Below are positions 62,392 to 64,000 of a stretch of DNA of 64,000 bases, in pieces. Under the pieces are notes generated by a model, which was not told where the DNA came from, did no database searches, and saw nothing but the letters and a program-made list of their open reading frames with translations. The DNA lies in assembly GCF_042492175.1 (NCBI RefSeq), contig NZ_CP170453.1:2666001-2730000 (forward strand). The letters run 5' to 3'. Made by a program: the position numbers and the translations under genes. Source of the stretch: CAJXSN01 sp947492235 (lineage in GTDB: Bacteria; Pseudomonadota; Alphaproteobacteria; Sphingomonadales; Sphingomonadaceae). Each line of letters begins with the position of its first letter. Position 1 is the stretch's first letter.

Positions 62392-64000
62392 ATGCCAATG
62401 CTCAGCAATCCTTCTGCCAAATACGCCGCTTTCCCGCAGGTCCCGCTGGAAAACCGCGAGTGGCCCGCCCGCACCATCACTGCCCCGCCCCGCTGGCTCA
62501 GCACTGACTTACGCGATGGCAACCAGTCGATCATCGACCCGATGGACGCGGTTAAGAAAAACCGCTTCTTCGATCTGCTGATGGACATCGGCGTAAAGGA
62601 AGTCGAAGTCGGCTTCCCCAGCGCTGGCGCGACCGAGTTCGATTTTATCTCCGGTCTGATCAAGTCAGGCCGCGTGCCGGATGATGTGCTGGTGCAGGTG
62701 CTGACCCAGAGTCGTGAGGAGCTGATCCGCACGAGCTTCGAGAGCCTGACCGGCGCGAAGCAAGCCATCGTGCACCTATACAATGCTGTAAGCCCGGCAT
62801 GGCGCGATATTGTCTTTGGAATGACCCGCGACGAAGTGCGCGATATCGCCGTGGCCGGAGCCAAGGTGATGCGCGACGAGGCGGCGAAGCAGCCCGATAC
62901 CGACTGGCATTTCCAGTACAGTCCGGAGACATTCTCCACCGCAGAACTCGACTTCAGCTTGGAGGTTTGCGCCTCGGTGATGGAGGTGCTCGCCCCGACG
63001 CCAGACCATCCAATTATCTTCAATCTGCCGGCCACAGTGGAGGCCGCGACGGCCAACATCTATGCCGACCAGATAGAGTATTTCGCCAAGAACATTCCCA
63101 ACCGCGACAGCGTGGTCATATCATTACACACGCATAACGATCGAGGGACAGGCGTAGCCGCGGCAGAACTGGGGCTGATGGCGGGAGCCGACCGCGTCGA
63201 GGGATGCCTGTTCGGCAATGGCGAGCGAACCGGCAATTGCTGCCTCGTGACCATGGCGCTCAACATGTACACGCAAGGCGTCGATCCGGGCCTCGATTTC
63301 TCGGACATCGACCGGGTGATCGAAACCGTCGAATATTGCAATCAACTGCCGGTGCATGAGCGGCATCCCTATGGCGGCGAGCTGGTCTACACCGCGTTTT
63401 CCGGCAGCCATCAGGATGCGATCAAGAAAGGCTTCGATGCGCATGGGCGCCAGAATGACGAGCGCTGGCGCGTGCCCTATCTGCCGATCGACCCTGCCGA
63501 TCTGGGCCGCAATTACGAAGCGGTGATCCGCGTGAATTCCCAATCGGGCAAAGGCGGCTTTGCGTGGGTGCTGGAACAGGACCAAGGCCTCAAACTGCCC
63601 AAGAAGATGCAGGCCCATTTCTCGCGTCACGTGCAGGAAATGGCCGACCGTCTGGGCCGCGAACTGGATGCTGCGGACATCTGGCAGACCTTCCGCAGCG
63701 CCTATCACGTGCAAACCAGCGACAAGCATTTCCAACTGGTCAATTACGAAGAGAGCCGCGCTGCCGACGGAACGCGCCTGTTTGCCGGAACCATCGCGGT
63801 TGCGGGCAAGGAGCAAAGCGTCAGCGGACGCGGCAACGGCCTCATCTCGTCTGTCATCACGACCATCGAGCAGGCGTTTGGTCTGCATCTGGAAGTGCAG
63901 GATTATACCGAGCATGCACTGGGCACCGGCACCGACGCCCGCGCGGCTGCCTATCTCGAATGCCTCGATAAGGACGGCAACACCGTTTGGGGCTGCGGGA
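62392..64000 (+). CDS. leuA: 2-isopropylmalate synthase (3' end outside window)
   Basis: The first 536 residues of LeuA, which condenses acetyl-CoA with 2-oxoisovalerate in the first leucine-specific step. The TIM-barrel opens with WLSTDLRDGNQSI (catalytic Arg, metal Asp), and the HTHNDRGTG motif supplies metal ligands. The length and the segment NREWPARTITAPPRW fit the long (type 2, actinobacterial/alphaproteobacterial) LeuA group. The C-terminal regulatory domain has begun (RLFAGTIAVAGKEQSVSGRG). ATG at 62398 is an alternative start. Truncated by the window edge. Confidence 0.95.
   Translation, partial: MPMLSNPSAKYAAFPQVPLENREWPARTITAPPRWLSTDLRDGNQSIIDPMDAVKKNRFFDLLMDIGVKEVEVGFPSAGATEFDFISGLIKSGRVPDDVLVQVLTQSREELIRTSFESLTGAKQAIVHLYNAVSPAWRDIVFGMTRDEVRDIAVAGAKVMRDEAAKQPDTDWHFQYSPETFSTAELDFSLEVCASVMEVLAPTPDHPIIFNLPATVEAATANIYADQIEYFAKNIPNRDSVVISLHTHNDRGTGVAAAELGLMAGADRVEGCLFGNGERTGNCCLVTMALNMYTQGVDPGLDFSDIDRVIETVEYCNQLPVHERHPYGGELVYTAFSGSHQDAIKKGFDAHGRQNDERWRVPYLPIDPADLGRNYEAVIRVNSQSGKGGFAWVLEQDQGLKLPKKMQAHFSRHVQEMADRLGRELDAADIWQTFRSAYHVQTSDKHFQLVNYEESRAADGTRLFAGTIAVAGKEQSVSGRGNGLISSVITTIEQAFGLHLEVQDYTEHALGTGTDARAAAYLECLDKDGNTVWGCG

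Overview
The window looks like a chromosomal segment of a GC-rich alphaproteobacterium of the order Sphingomonadales, most likely an Erythrobacter/Altererythrobacter relative. This is inferred from protein character and gene neighbourhoods; no database search was possible. Almost every gene is housekeeping. There is no prophage, integrase, transposase, CRISPR array or rRNA, and one tRNA (Lys-CTT). Coding density is high, many neighbours overlap by 1-4 bases (ATGA, GTGA or TGATG junctions), and no gene-free stretch exceeds about 250 bases.

Layout. 1-3.1 kb: the end of ychF, a DUF1206 membrane protein, a glutaredoxin-MauE fusion, a MaoC dehydratase and a lipoprotein. 3.1-10.9 kb: mutL, divergent from the rod-shape operon mreB-mreC-mreD-mrdA-rodA. 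10.9-14.6 kb: a LuxR-type regulator without a synthase, a small winged-helix-like protein, tRNA-Lys, a polyproline lipoprotein and a lytic transglycosylase. 14.6-17.6 kb: riboflavin genes (an HTH-RibB-degenerate RibA fusion, then ribH) and eno. 17.7-19.8 kb: a four-gene YqjD/YqjE-like membrane cluster. 19.9-27 kb: DUF4170, GNAT, greA, carB and carA. The car locus carries two different repeat insertions: a DUF559 nuclease gene bracketed by GC-rich palindromes between carA and carB, and a palindromic repeat translated in frame inside CarA.

27-35.4 kb: yqeY, dnaG, rpoD, a DUF2059 protein, a solitary ParA ATPase and an M28 membrane peptidase. 35.5-43 kb: rpiB, glyA, nrdR, a TrmJ-type methyltransferase, two related small secreted cysteine proteins, chorismate mutase, rpsD and an S9 peptidase. 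43-50.5 kb, all on the minus strand: xseB-ispA-coaD-cyclophilin-queA-ABC exporter-DUF481-tgt. 50.5-58.6 kb: two membrane proteins, purL, a DUF3052 protein, two COQ4 paralogues around a nitroreductase, serB and miaA. 58.7-64 kb: branched-chain amino-acid genes ilvB-ilvN-ilvC-leuA, with leuA cut by the window end.

Main points for a second look: (1) the DUF559-plus-palindromes unit that splits carA from carB; (2) the repeat that encodes an interdomain linker of CarA; (3) the HTH-RibB-RibA-like fusion, with inverted repeats at its own start codon that suggest autoregulation; (4) a near-identical palindrome, TTACTGACA-4 nt-TGTCAATA, upstream of both COQ4 genes, pointing to one shared unknown regulator; (5) a possible leader peptide with rare Leu codons before leuA; (6) tandem small secreted cysteine proteins separated by a palindrome-rich spacer.
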